Shown here: piece by piece, positions 46,527-56,200 of the stretch | Layout of the letters: every line of letters begins with the position of its first letter | Numbering within the stretch: the stretch's first letter is position 1 | NCBI RefSeq assembly: GCF_032883915.1 | Contig: NZ_CP120717.1 | Span: 3,665,697-3,729,696 of the forward strand | DNA from: Endozoicomonas sp. 8E | Lineage (GTDB): Bacteria; Pseudomonadota; Gammaproteobacteria; Pseudomonadales; Endozoicomonadaceae | Direction: 5' to 3' | DNA length: 64,000 nt | Made by a program: the position numbers and the translations under genes | The notes under the pieces: model-generated | The model's database searches: none | The model's input: only the letters and a program-made list of their open reading frames with translations | What the model was told of the DNA's origin: nothing

Positions 46527-48128
46527 TCAGTGCCGCTGATGGCTTTCGAAGGCGGCTTGAAGCAGCTCGCGGGTGTATCCTGTTTGCGGATGGTGAAAGA
46601 TCTGTTCGGTTGAACCCTGCTCAATTATCTCACCGTCTTTCATTACCAGAATCCTGTGGCTCATAGCTTTCACTACTGCAAGGTCATGGCTGATAAAAAT
46701 ATAGCTCAGGTTGTATTTTTTCTGCAGGTCTCTCAACAGCTCAATAACCTGAGACTGGACAGTCCTGTCCAGAGCCGAAGTGGGCTCATCAAGAATAATC
46801 AGTCCGGGCTTCAGAACCAGGGCCCTGGCTATGGCAATACGCTGTCTCTGCCCGCCAGAAAACTCATGGGGATATCGGTGCCGCCATTGAGGGTCAAGAC
46901 CGACTTCTGCCATGACTTTTATGATCAGATCGTCCCGTTCACTGTCGCTGGCCAGCTGATGGATATCGAGTCCTTCGCCAATGATATCGGCTATGGTCAT
47001 TCTCGGACTCAGACTGCCATAGGGGTCCTGAAAAACAACCTGCATCTGTCGTCGGTATGGACGACACTGTTTCTGGTTCAGGAGGTGGAGGGCTTCTCCT
47101 TCAAAGTAGATCTGACCCTGACTTTCCTGCAACTTAAGCAGGGCCATACCCAGTGTGGTTTTTCCAGAACCGGATTCACCGACAATACCCAGCGTTTCAC
47201 CTTTTGCAACTGAGATGGAAAGATCGGTGACGGCTTTGATATGGTCAACCGTTCTTCGAAAGAATCCGGCTTTGACTGGAAACCAGACCCTGATGTCCCG
47301 TCCTTCGATAACCTTATGGTGCTCACCAGAGACTGGAGCAGGAGCCCCTGAAGGCTCAGCATTGAGCAGCTCTATCGTATAAGGATGTTTTGGCTGATTA
47401 AAAACCGCTTCTGTGGCACCGGTTTCAATCAGTTCTCCATGTTTCATGACGCAGATTCGATGGGAAACATGATGGATCAGGTTGAGGTCATGACTGATAA
47501 ATAAAATAGCCATACCCAGTTTCTGCTGCAACTCTGCCAACAGTGTCAGGATTTGCCTCTGGACGGTCACATCCAGTGCCGTGGTGGGCTCATCTGCGAT
47601 AAGGATCTTTGGCTCGCAGGCCAGAGCCATGGCAATCATGGCTCTTTGGCGCTGGCCACCGGACAGTTCGTGAGGATAGGCTGAAAGCTTTTTGGCGGGC
47701 TCCTGAATGCCCACCACTTCAAGCAGCTCCAAAGCACGCTGGTGGGCTGGCTGAGGGCGCATTCCCAGGTGCAGACTGAGGACTTCGCAGATCTGCTTCT
47801 CTATGGTATGCAGTGGATTGAGAGCGGTCATGGGCTCCTGGAAAATCATACCAATCTGATGACCCCGAACGCCTCGCATTTCTCTTTCTGACAGAGCCAA
47901 CAGGTTTTTGCCAGCAAACACTATCTCGCCCTGGTGACTGGCATTTTCAGGAAGCAGTTGCAGTATGCTCAGGGCAGAAATGGATTTACCTGAGCCAGAC
48001 TCACCCACCAGACCCAGCGTCTCTCCGGGAAACAGTTCAAAACTGACGTTTTTTACCGCATCGCTGCTGCCACCGTTATGATTGAAGCGGACTTTCAGGT
48101 CTTTGATTTGGAGCAGGGGACTTGTCAT
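46527..48128 (-). CDS. yejF: Peptide ABC transporter ATPase YejF-like (two ABC domains)
   Basis: The 533-residue protein has two nucleotide-binding domains in one chain. The first has GESGSGKSISALSILQLLP, LSGGQRQRAMIAMAL and ILIADEPTTALDVT; the second has GESGSGKTTLGMALL, FSGGQRQRIAIARAL and LIILDEPTSALDRT. This fused form is typical of YejF. It energises import of oligopeptides; YejABEF in E. coli takes up microcin C-like peptides and contributes to resistance to antimicrobial peptides in some pathogens. It is the last gene of the operon, 3 bp after yejE. Confidence 0.95.
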   Translation of the reverse strand: MTSPLLQIKDLKVRFNHNGGSSDAVKNVSFELFPGETLGLVGESGSGKSISALSILQLLPENASHQGEIVFAGKNLLALSEREMRGVRGHQIGMIFQEPMTALNPLHTIEKQICEVLSLHLGMRPQPAHQRALELLEVVGIQEPAKKLSAYPHELSGGQRQRAMIAMALACEPKILIADEPTTALDVTVQRQILTLLAELQQKLGMAILFISHDLNLIHHVSHRICVMKHGELIETGATEAVFNQPKHPYTIELLNAEPSGAPAPVSGEHHKVIEGRDIRVWFPVKAGFFRRTVDHIKAVTDLSISVAKGETLGIVGESGSGKTTLGMALLKLQESQGQIYFEGEALHLLNQKQCRPYRRQMQVVFQDPYGSLSPRMTIADIIGEGLDIHQLASDSERDDLIIKVMAEVGLDPQWRHRYPHEFSGGQRQRIAIARALVLKPGLIILDEPTSALDRTVQSQVIELLRDLQKKYNLSYIFISHDLAVVKAMSHRILVMKDGEIIEQGSTEQIFHHPQTGYTRELLQAAFESHQRH

Positions 48129-48131
48129 TGC

Positions 48132-49184
48132 TTAGTGACCTGTAACGTATTTGCGTGGATCCAGAGCGTCACGGGTGGCTTCCCCGATAAACACCAGCAG
48201 GGTCAGCATCACTGACATTACCATGAAGGCTGTAATGCCCAACCATGGCGCTTGAAGATTGTTCTTACCCTGGGCGATCAGCTCACCCAGTGAAGGTGAT
48301 CCGGCTGGCAGACCAAAACCCAGAAAGTCCAGAGAAGTCAGGGTGGTGATGGCTCCGGTCAGAATAAAGGGCATAAAGGTGACTGTTGCAATCATGGCGT
48401 TGGGCAAAATATGACGAAACATTAACCGGCTATCGGTCATCCCCAGGGCTCTGGCTGCACGGACATATTCAAGGTTTCGGCCACGCAGAAATTCGGCACG
48501 GACCACATCCACCAGTGCCATCCATGAAAACAGCAGCATAATCCCCAGCAGCCACCAGAAACCGGGCTCGACAAAACTGGAAAGAATGATCAGCAGATAC
48601 AGACTGGGCATACCTGACCAGACTTCAATAAACCGTTGTCCTATAAGATCAGTTCGTCCGCCGTAAAATCCCTGTATGGCGCCTAAGGCAACCCCTATGA
48701 GGGAGCTGAAAAGCGTCAGAATCAGGCCAAAAAGCACGGATATTCTGAAACCATAAATGACTCTTGCCAGCACATCTCTGCCCTGGTCATCGGTGCCCAG
48801 AATATTGTCAAACGTGGGAGGTGCCGGAGCAACTCGGGCATAGTTGATAGTATCGTAGCTGTAATGAATCGGTGGCCACAGCATCCAGCCGTGGGGTTCA
48901 ATCAACTCTTTTGCGTAGTCCTGGCGGTAATCCATTTCCAGTTCAAACTCGCCACCAAACGCTGTCTCGGGGTAGATGTGAAGAATGGGGGTATAGATTT
49001 CACCTTTGAAATACACCAGAAGGGGTTTGTCATTAGCGATGAACTCGGCAAATAACGTGGTGAAAAACAAGAAACCGAAAATCCAGAGTGAGTAATAGCC
49101 CCGCCGATTACTTTTGAAACTGTTCCAGCGTCGCTGGTTGAGCGGGCTTATACGGGAAGGTTTTATGCTTCGAGACGATGCCAT
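48132..49184 (-). CDS. yejE: Peptide ABC transporter permease YejE-like
   Basis: The 350-residue permease begins MASSRSIKPSRISPLNQRRW. An N-terminal membrane segment (GYYSLWIFGFLFFTTLFAEFIA) precedes a periplasmic loop and the BPD_transp_1 domain (FRISVLFGLILTLFSSLIGVALGAI). The EAA loop is EYVRAARALGMTDSRLMFRHILPNA. Its ATG lies one base after the yejB stop, confirming this start over 49220. Confidence 0.95.
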   Translation of the reverse strand: MASSRSIKPSRISPLNQRRWNSFKSNRRGYYSLWIFGFLFFTTLFAEFIANDKPLLVYFKGEIYTPILHIYPETAFGGEFELEMDYRQDYAKELIEPHGWMLWPPIHYSYDTINYARVAPAPPTFDNILGTDDQGRDVLARVIYGFRISVLFGLILTLFSSLIGVALGAIQGFYGGRTDLIGQRFIEVWSGMPSLYLLIILSSFVEPGFWWLLGIMLLFSWMALVDVVRAEFLRGRNLEYVRAARALGMTDSRLMFRHILPNAMIATVTFMPFILTGAITTLTSLDFLGFGLPAGSPSLGELIAQGKNNLQAPWLGITAFMVMSVMLTLLVFIGEATRDALDPRKYVTGH

Positions 49185-49185
49185 A

Positions 49186-50274
49186 TTAGTCCCTCGCCTC
49201 AAAGTCAATTCTCGGGTCAACCAGCATGTAGGTCAGATCGCCCAGCAGTTTTACCAGCATGCCTATGAGAGTGAAGATAAAGAGAGATCCGAAGACCACA
49301 GGGTAATCGCGATTAATGGCGGCTTCATATCCGAGCAGGCCCAGTCCATCCAGCGAAAAAATAATTTCAATCAGCAGTGAACTGGTGAACAGTATGCCAA
49401 TCAGGGCTGCTGGAAATCCGGATATCACCAACAGCATGGCGTTTCTGAAAACGTGTCCGTACAGCACCTGGTTATCATCCAGACCCTTGGCGCGGGCTGT
49501 CTGCACGTACTGGCGATGAATCTCATCGAGAAAAGAGTTTTTGGTCAGCATCGTTAATGTTGCAAAACCACCAATAACAATACAAAAAACCGGGAGAACC
49601 ATATGCCAGGCGTAGTCTGCCAGTTTGCCGATCAGAGTAAGTTGATCAAAGTTTTCCGAAGTTAACCCGCGCAGTGGGAAGAAGTTCCAGTAACTGCCAC
49701 CGGCAAACAGGACAATTAGCAGGATGGCCAGCAGAAAGCTGGGAATGGCATAGCCTGTGGTAATGACCGCGCTGGTCCAGACATCGAAGTGGCTACCGTG
49801 CTTTATTGCTTTTCGAATACCCATGGGAATGGAGATCAGATAAATCAGCAGTGTGCTCCATAAACCCAGAGAGATTGAGACAGGTAACTTTTCCTTGATG
49901 AGGTCGATGACTTTCGCATCCCTGAAAAAGGAGTCGCCAAATTCAAATTGAGCGTAGTTGACAACCATCTGTATAAAGCGCTCGTAGGCCGGTTTGTCGA
50001 AACCGTAAAGCTTTTCGATGTCTTTGATCAGTTCCGGGTCCAGTCCCCGCCGTCCTCGATACTCACCGGATTCGTCCACACTTAATTGCTGAATCTCGGC
50101 ACTGCTGGAGCCTCCGATGCGACTGGTGGCATTGATTTCAAAACCTTCCAGTTTGGCAATCATTTGCTCAACAGGGCCACCTGGTGCAGCCTGAATGATG
50201 ACAAAGTTCAGAAGCAGAATACCAAACAGTGTCGGAATCATTAACGCCAGACGGCGCAGAATATAGCTTTTCAT
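49186..50274 (-). CDS. yejB: Peptide ABC transporter permease YejB-like
   Basis: The 362-residue permease starts [24 protein letters not shown]. It has [11 protein letters not shown]-type sequence after the first helix, the long periplasmic loop usual in YejB, and an EAA motif [25 protein letters not shown]. With YejE it forms the membrane channel. The ATG lies two bases after the upstream stop (TGATTATG), so the genes are coupled. Confidence 0.95.
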   Translation of the reverse strand: MKSYILRRLALMIPTLFGILLLNFVIIQAAPGGPVEQMIAKLEGFEINATSRIGGSSSAEIQQLSVDESGEYRGRRGLDPELIKDIEKLYGFDKPAYERFIQMVVNYAQFEFGDSFFRDAKVIDLIKEKLPVSISLGLWSTLLIYLISIPMGIRKAIKHGSHFDVWTSAVITTGYAIPSFLLAILLIVLFAGGSYWNFFPLRGLTSENFDQLTLIGKLADYAWHMVLPVFCIVIGGFATLTMLTKNSFLDEIHRQYVQTARAKGLDDNQVLYGHVFRNAMLLVISGFPAALIGILFTSSLLIEIIFSLDGLGLLGYEAAINRDYPVVFGSLFIFTLIGMLVKLLGDLTYMLVDPRIDFEARD

Positions 50275-50276
50275 AA

Positions 50277-52262
50277 TCAGTTGCGACGTTTTGAACGGCG
50301 GATGACCCATCCCAGAAACAGGATGACTAATAGAATGCCGACAGGCCAGAGCGGTATGCCTTCATTTTTTTCTTCGCCATCGGCGGTTGTGTCTGAAGAA
50401 GTCTTGATGATTGTCGGTTCCATCCACCAGGAGTCCAAGTCCAACTGATAAAGAGGTTCCTGATCAGGTCGGCTCAAAGGGTGTTTAAGGGGCTTCCAAT
50501 AGGCAACCCGGTTACTGGCCAGATACCACTGGGGGATCATGAAATGATTCCAGAGCAGCACCCGATCCAGAGCCTTAACGGCGGCGACCAGATCCTCTCT
50601 GGAGTCGGCATTGATTACTTCCCTGATCAGGCCATCAACTACCGGGTTTTTAATCCCTATAAGGTTTCGACTGCCTGGCAGGTCCGCTGATTCGCTGCCC
50701 CAGAAGTCCCTTTGCTCGTTTCCGGGCGAACTGGATTGGGGAATGCGACTGACCAGCATATCGAAGTCGAAGCTTCTGAGGCGGTTTATATATTGTGAAA
50801 TATCCACGATTCGCAGGTTGGCATCGATGCCCATAGCTTCAAGGTTTTTCTTCAGTGGCAGGGCCACTTTTTCCATGCTTGAATCATACAGAAGAATTTC
50901 GAATTCAAAGGGCTTGCCGTTTTTCCGGAGCGAGCCATTTTCCAGTGTCCAGCCTGCCTGTTCCATCAGGGAGAGAGCTTCGCTGAGCTGACTACGGATT
51001 CTGCCACTGCCATCGGTGACAGGCAGCTTGAAGGGGTCGTTGAATAGCTCAACGGGCAGTTGATCTCGCCAAGGCTCAAGGTAGGCCAATTCTTTACCTT
51101 CAGGAACGCCCGTTGCTTCCATATCAGAGTTGGCAAAATAGCTCTGTGTTCGGGTGTAGCTGTTAAAGAACAGATTTTTGTTAAGCCATTGGAAGTCCAT
51201 GGCGTAATTCAACGCTTTTCGAACTCTGACGTCCTTGAAAATATCTCTGCGCAGGTTAAAAGCAAAACCCTGCATACCCTGAGGGGCTTTGGTTGGAATG
51301 GATTCCTGAATCAACTCACCTTTTTTAACCGCCGGCGTGTCATAGGCGGTGGCCCAGTTTCTGGCAATATTTTCAAAGCGGAGATCGTATTCCCCGGCTT
51401 TCAATGCTTGCAGAGATACGTTGGCATCCCGGTAATAGTCATAACGACGCTCATCAACGTTATAGCGACCTGTGTTGACTGGCAAATCCTTACCCCAGTA
51501 GTCAACAACTCTCTCGAAAACAATACTGCGACCCGGCTCGGCAGAGCGGATTTTGTATGGACCGCTGCCCAAAGGGTGAGTCAGGTTGCCCTCTTCGAAG
51601 TTATTCGACTCCTTTTCCCAGAAGTGTTTTGGAAGAACCGGAAGCTGGGAAATGATCAGGGGAAGTTCAGGATTACGGTTGTGTTTGAAAACGAAGCGCA
51701 CACTGCGTTTGGACAGGGCTTCTGCTTTGACTATATCGCCATAATATGTCCTGTAAAAAGGTGAACCTTTATCTCTGAGTAATTCAAAGCTGTAAACAAC
51801 ATCGTCAGCCGTTATCGGTTGTCCGTCGTGAAACCGGGCTTTTGAATTGAGATGGAAAGTGATACCACTGTTATCAGCAGCAGGCTCCGCATACTCAGCG
51901 ACCAGGGCGTACATGGAGAAAGGCTCATCGGCACTGCTGGTCATCAGAGTATCGTAAATCAAGCCTAATCCCGAAGCCGGAGTTCCCTTGTCTATATAGG
52001 GATTCAGGCTGTCAAAAGTCCCCATGCTGGCCATTCGCAATGTACCACCCTTGGGGGCATCGGGATTCACGTAGTCAAAATGTTTGAAATCTTTTGAGTA
52101 TTTGCTGTCGCCGTACAGGGAGAGGGAAGTGAGTTTATTAACTGCGTCTTCTGCTTTTACCGGTACAGGCATCAAAGACAGGGAAAGCAAGAGGGTCGCA
52201 ATAGGGAGGGACTGGAAAATCGTTCTCTTCAACGATCTTTTTATCATCATTGTATGATTCAT
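50277..52262 (-). CDS. yejA: Peptide-binding protein, SBP family 5, copy 1 (YejA-like)
   Basis: About 661 residues with a signal segment ([23 protein letters not shown]). SBP_bac_5 landmarks follow: [74 protein letters not shown] and [18 protein letters not shown]. Unlike the other copies it ends with a transmembrane helix ([24 protein letters not shown]), suggesting membrane anchoring. The start is uncertain: ATG 52262 has AGG nearby, while 52250, 52247 and the outermost ATG at 52376 are also in frame. It is coupled to yejB. Confidence 0.88.
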   Translation of the reverse strand: MNHTMMIKRSLKRTIFQSLPIATLLLSLSLMPVPVKAEDAVNKLTSLSLYGDSKYSKDFKHFDYVNPDAPKGGTLRMASMGTFDSLNPYIDKGTPASGLGLIYDTLMTSSADEPFSMYALVAEYAEPAADNSGITFHLNSKARFHDGQPITADDVVYSFELLRDKGSPFYRTYYGDIVKAEALSKRSVRFVFKHNRNPELPLIISQLPVLPKHFWEKESNNFEEGNLTHPLGSGPYKIRSAEPGRSIVFERVVDYWGKDLPVNTGRYNVDERRYDYYRDANVSLQALKAGEYDLRFENIARNWATAYDTPAVKKGELIQESIPTKAPQGMQGFAFNLRRDIFKDVRVRKALNYAMDFQWLNKNLFFNSYTRTQSYFANSDMEATGVPEGKELAYLEPWRDQLPVELFNDPFKLPVTDGSGRIRSQLSEALSLMEQAGWTLENGSLRKNGKPFEFEILLYDSSMEKVALPLKKNLEAMGIDANLRIVDISQYINRLRSFDFDMLVSRIPQSSSPGNEQRDFWGSESADLPGSRNLIGIKNPVVDGLIREVINADSREDLVAAVKALDRVLLWNHFMIPQWYLASNRVAYWKPLKHPLSRPDQEPLYQLDLDSWWMEPTIIKTSSDTTADGEEKNEGIPLWPVGILLVILFLGWVIRRSKRRN

Positions 52263-52559
52263 GGTTAGCCTGGGTCGCATTGTTATAACTTTTGCCTCAA
52301 AACTATAGTCGGCTCCTCGACTACAGGTATTGCTTCTTGCGCAGTGATCTCGATATTCTGACAATATTGTAAACACCTATCAAACCTGACAGGCAAGGTC
52401 TAATTCATCATAAAAAGATCATTAATATCTTTAGATGACGGTAAAAGTTGATCTGAGGCAATTAAAATGCCTATGTTGCTAAAGAATTCACACTTACGGA
52501 TCAGGGAACCAGAGAGTTCCTGATTTTTAGCATCGCGATGTAACCGATCACCCAAGCGG

Positions 52560-54392
52560 TTAATGTGCTTTCTCAAGTGTTGAACCAGCATTAGCTCTGG
52601 CTGTTGGTGGTTTTTTTGTCTGATACCACCATGTACTCAGGTCAAGAGCATAAAGAGGTGTCGTCTCAGGATGCTTCAGAGTATCCCGGTAGAGAACATT
52701 CCAGGAAGGTGAGTACCAGAGAGGCAGCGAGTAGTGTCCCCACAGCAGGACTCTGTCCAGGGCATGAATCATTGACAGCAGTTCTTCACGGCTGGTGGCT
52801 GATGGAATCAATTGAGCTATGTGATCGACCACCGGTGAATGAACACCCGACAGGTTTCTGGTTCCCGGTTGATCAGCGGTTTCTGATCCCCAGAAGGATA
52901 CCTGTTCGGTGCCGGGTGATGCAGTATGTCGGTAGGTATGCAGTACCAGTTCAAAATCCAGTTCACGGAGTCTGGCTACCATCTGGAGTGGGTCTATACG
53001 TTGAACATTTAAGGTAATACCAAGACGACTCAGACCATCCTTGATGGAGAGCAGAACTTTTTCGTGTTCTTCATTGGCCACCAGTGCGTTCAGGACCAGT
53101 GGTTCCCCCAGAGCATTAACTTGTTGATTATCTTTTATTTGCCAGCCAGCCTGTTTTAACAACTTAAGTGCGTTTGCCATACTCGACCGGTCGCCCGATG
53201 CCAGTCGGCTATCAGGTACTTTGAAGGGTTCATGGAAGAGGGCTTCAGGCAGTTGTTGCTGAAAGGGGGTCAGCCATTTCAGTTCTTCAGGTGAGGGTAT
53301 TCCACTGGCTGCCAGTTCAGAGCCTGCAAAAAAGCTTTCAGCAGGTCGATACATTCCAAAGAAAAGGTGGTCGTTGATCTGTTTAAAATTAAAAGCGTAT
53401 CCCAGACTTTCCCTGACTCTGGTATCTTTTAGAAAAGGTCGCCGGGTATTGTAGGCTAACGTCAGGGTTTGGGGGTTATGGTTCTTTATGACTTCTTGTA
53501 CCAGACGATATTTTTTAATACGGTTCTCGCTCAGTTGGGTATTCCAGATTGTTGGGTCTGTGATCAGTCTGAAGTCATATTGATTGCTGAACATTGCTTC
53601 TAAAAGCACAGATTCGTTTCCGTAATATTCGAACAGCATGCGGTCAAAATTATACCGACCCCGGTTTACAGCCAGATCTTTTGCCCAGTAATCTTCGTCT
53701 CTTTTATAAGTGATGGATCGTCCGGGATTGATTTTATCGACTTGGTAAGGGCCGCTGGTGACAGGGACTTCAAATCCGGAGGGCGGAAAATGCCTGTCTT
53801 TCCAGTAGTGTTCGGGAAGTATAGGCATTTGCCCCAGAATCAGAGGCAGCTCCCGGTTTTTGTTGTTTTTAAAGGTAAATAGTACCCTCATAGGCGCTGT
53901 GACTTCAGCTTTCTCGATATCATCATAGAAGTGGCGGTAGAAGGTTGAGCCTTTCTCCCTCAGAAGATCAAACGAGAATTTTACATCACTGGCTGACACC
54001 TTATGGCCATCATTAAAACGAGCTTTGGGATTAATATGATAGGCAACCCAGCGGTTATCAGGGTCCAATTCTATGTACTGGGCAATCAAACCGTATTTAC
54101 TTAAAGGTTCGTCCCAGGATCTTTGCAGCAGGCTGTCATACAGCAAGTCGCTGCCAGCCGCGGCCGAACCGCGATCTACAAAAGGGGTAAGACTGTCAAA
54201 CTGGCCGGTTACAGCCTGTCTGAATTCACCGCCTTTTGGTGCGTCCGGGTTGGCATAGTCAAAGTGTTCAAAATCTTTATGGTACTTCGGTTCACCATAC
54301 AGACTTATGGCATGCTTCAAAGGAATGTTTTCTGCTCCCACTGCCAAAGAGGTCGCTACTATAAGAACTATTCCCGCAACCAGACGTTTCAT
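52560..54392 (-). CDS. Peptide-binding protein, SBP family 5, copy 2
   Basis: The 610-residue paralogue begins MKRLVAGIVLIVATSLAVGAENI, with signal-peptide cleavage likely after AVGA. It has [50 protein letters not shown] and TSGPYQVDKINPGRSITYKRDEDYW. ATG 54392 overlaps the upstream stop (ATGA), fixing the start. A gap of about 300 bp separates it from copy 1; that gap has no gene. It probably binds a distinct peptide set for the same permease. Confidence 0.9.
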   Translation of the reverse strand: MKRLVAGIVLIVATSLAVGAENIPLKHAISLYGEPKYHKDFEHFDYANPDAPKGGEFRQAVTGQFDSLTPFVDRGSAAAGSDLLYDSLLQRSWDEPLSKYGLIAQYIELDPDNRWVAYHINPKARFNDGHKVSASDVKFSFDLLREKGSTFYRHFYDDIEKAEVTAPMRVLFTFKNNKNRELPLILGQMPILPEHYWKDRHFPPSGFEVPVTSGPYQVDKINPGRSITYKRDEDYWAKDLAVNRGRYNFDRMLFEYYGNESVLLEAMFSNQYDFRLITDPTIWNTQLSENRIKKYRLVQEVIKNHNPQTLTLAYNTRRPFLKDTRVRESLGYAFNFKQINDHLFFGMYRPAESFFAGSELAASGIPSPEELKWLTPFQQQLPEALFHEPFKVPDSRLASGDRSSMANALKLLKQAGWQIKDNQQVNALGEPLVLNALVANEEHEKVLLSIKDGLSRLGITLNVQRIDPLQMVARLRELDFELVLHTYRHTASPGTEQVSFWGSETADQPGTRNLSGVHSPVVDHIAQLIPSATSREELLSMIHALDRVLLWGHYSLPLWYSPSWNVLYRDTLKHPETTPLYALDLSTWWYQTKKPPTARANAGSTLEKAH

Positions 54393-56200
54393 TTTGGTTC
54401 TTTCTCCCACCAGATGCTAAGGTCCACAGAGCCATAAAGACCTCCGTTGTCAGGATAGTTATAGCCGCTTCTGTGTGCTACCCGCCAGTAACGATGGTAG
54501 AGCTGGGGAATGGTGTAATTTTCCCAGAGCAGGATGCGATCCATAGCGCTGGTGGCGGCCTGCAACTGGTCGATGGTTTCAGCCTTGATAATAGACTCAA
54601 TCATGGCGTCAACCGCAGGGTGATTGACACCTGCGAGGTTCTGCGTGCCCTGTTGATCGGCAGTACTGCTGCTCCAGTATTCTCTTTGTTCGTTGCCAGG
54701 CACATCAGGCTGGTGGAAGGTTCTGAGCAGCATATCATAGTCGTGATTGCGCACTCTTTGAATGTACCGGGAGACATCCACTGAGATGATCTGCATTTCA
54801 ATACCGAGCATTTCCAGATTACTTTTGAACGGTATGGCAACACGTTCCTGTTCTGGCACCGCCAGCATCAATTCAAACCTCAGTGGCTCACCGGTTTCCT
54901 TGTTGACCCTTTTGCCGTTTTTGAGTTCCCAGCCTGCCTGTTTCAGAAGTCGATTGGCATAGCTGAGTTGTTTTCGGATATTGCCAGTGCCATCTGTTTG
55001 TACACCAGTCCAAGGTTGTTTAAACAGCTTCTCAGGAAGTATGTCCCGATAAGGCTCAAGCAGTTGGATTTCAGCTCTATCGGGTATGCCTGAGTGGGCA
55101 AAATCCGAGTTGGCAAACAGACTTCCGGGCGCTGAATAAATGCCATAAAGAAGATTGGCGTTGGTCCAGGCTACATCGTAACCCTGGCTGATGGCTTCTC
55201 TGACCCGTTGATCCTTAAAGGGGCCTTTTCGACTGTTAAAGATAAAGGACTGAACCTGAAAGCTCTTGCGAGGGTAATTTTTCTTGATGATCTTCCCGCT
55301 CTCTACGTCCTTACCCTTGTAGGCGTAAGTCCAGTTTTTGGCCAGGTTCTCTATCCGGATATCGTAGTGGCCGCTGAGAAAAGCCTCGAGTGAGAGGGTA
55401 GAGTTCCTGAAATACTCCAGTCTGATCTGCTTAAAGTTATTCCGGCCAATATTCACAGGTAGCTTCTCAGCCCAGTAATCCTTGTTTCGCTCAAGAAAAA
55501 CGGTCTGGCCAAGCTCATATTGTTTGATGGTGTAAGCCCCTGAGCTGACAGGAATGTGGATCTTACTGTCAACATCTTCAGACTTTTTCCAGTAACTACT
55601 GTGAATGATGGGTAGCCGGGCCAGTAGAAAAGGCAGTTTTTTGTCTTCGGGGACATTCAGGGTCAGTTTTACCCGGTTTCCGGGTTCAACTTCTATTTGA
55701 TTAACATCTTTCAACAGGCGCTTGAAGTTGGAGAAGTCGCCATTTTTGTATTGAAGAAATGTATCACTTACGACTTCGGCAGTAATCGGGCTGCCGTCGG
55801 CAAAACGGGCTTTCGGGTTAATAACGAAACGTACCCAGCGATTGTCATCAGGGTATTCGACAGCTTCCGCAATCATTGGATACAGACTGCCGAGTTCATC
55901 CCGGCTGGCAAACATCAGGCTATCGTAGATGTAGGGACCAACGGCAGCAGGCACACCTTTGGAACTAAAGAGATCAAAGGTATCGTAAGTGCCAAGAACC
56001 GCCAGTCTGACCTTGCCCTGACGGGGAGCATCAGGATTGACATAGGAAAAGTGTTGAAAGTCAGCAGGATATTTGGGAGTGCCGATCAGGCTGATGGCAT
56101 GAAGTGTGTGACAGGATTCCTGAACACTGGCCTGTAAAGAAGGATAAAACCAGGCAATGTTCAGCGCTATAAGTGTCCTTACCCATCGTTTGATAGTCAT
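54389..56200 (-). CDS. Peptide-binding protein, SBP family 5, copy 3
   Basis: The 603-residue protein has an N-terminal signal MTIKRWVRTLIALNIAWFYP with cleavage near LQAS. It carries FQHFSYVNPDAPRQGKVRLAVLGTYDTF, KARFADGSPITAEVVSDTFLQY and SSGAYTIKQYELGQTVFLERNKDYW. It overlaps copy 4's stop by ATGA at its start and copy 2's start by ATGA at its end, so these three genes are tightly coupled. It has no membrane anchor. Confidence 0.9.
   Translation of the reverse strand: MTIKRWVRTLIALNIAWFYPSLQASVQESCHTLHAISLIGTPKYPADFQHFSYVNPDAPRQGKVRLAVLGTYDTFDLFSSKGVPAAVGPYIYDSLMFASRDELGSLYPMIAEAVEYPDDNRWVRFVINPKARFADGSPITAEVVSDTFLQYKNGDFSNFKRLLKDVNQIEVEPGNRVKLTLNVPEDKKLPFLLARLPIIHSSYWKKSEDVDSKIHIPVSSGAYTIKQYELGQTVFLERNKDYWAEKLPVNIGRNNFKQIRLEYFRNSTLSLEAFLSGHYDIRIENLAKNWTYAYKGKDVESGKIIKKNYPRKSFQVQSFIFNSRKGPFKDQRVREAISQGYDVAWTNANLLYGIYSAPGSLFANSDFAHSGIPDRAEIQLLEPYRDILPEKLFKQPWTGVQTDGTGNIRKQLSYANRLLKQAGWELKNGKRVNKETGEPLRFELMLAVPEQERVAIPFKSNLEMLGIEMQIISVDVSRYIQRVRNHDYDMLLRTFHQPDVPGNEQREYWSSSTADQQGTQNLAGVNHPAVDAMIESIIKAETIDQLQAATSAMDRILLWENYTIPQLYHRYWRVAHRSGYNYPDNGGLYGSVDLSIWWEKEPK

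Noticed and set aside
51060-51764. 234-residue open frame antisense to the binding-protein gene
   Set aside because: It overlaps a well-supported gene in the opposite frame and has no signal or domain.
52400-52591. 63-residue minus-strand open frame between binding-protein genes
   Set aside because: It overlaps the end of the downstream gene, lacks a good ribosome-binding site and has no recognisable content.
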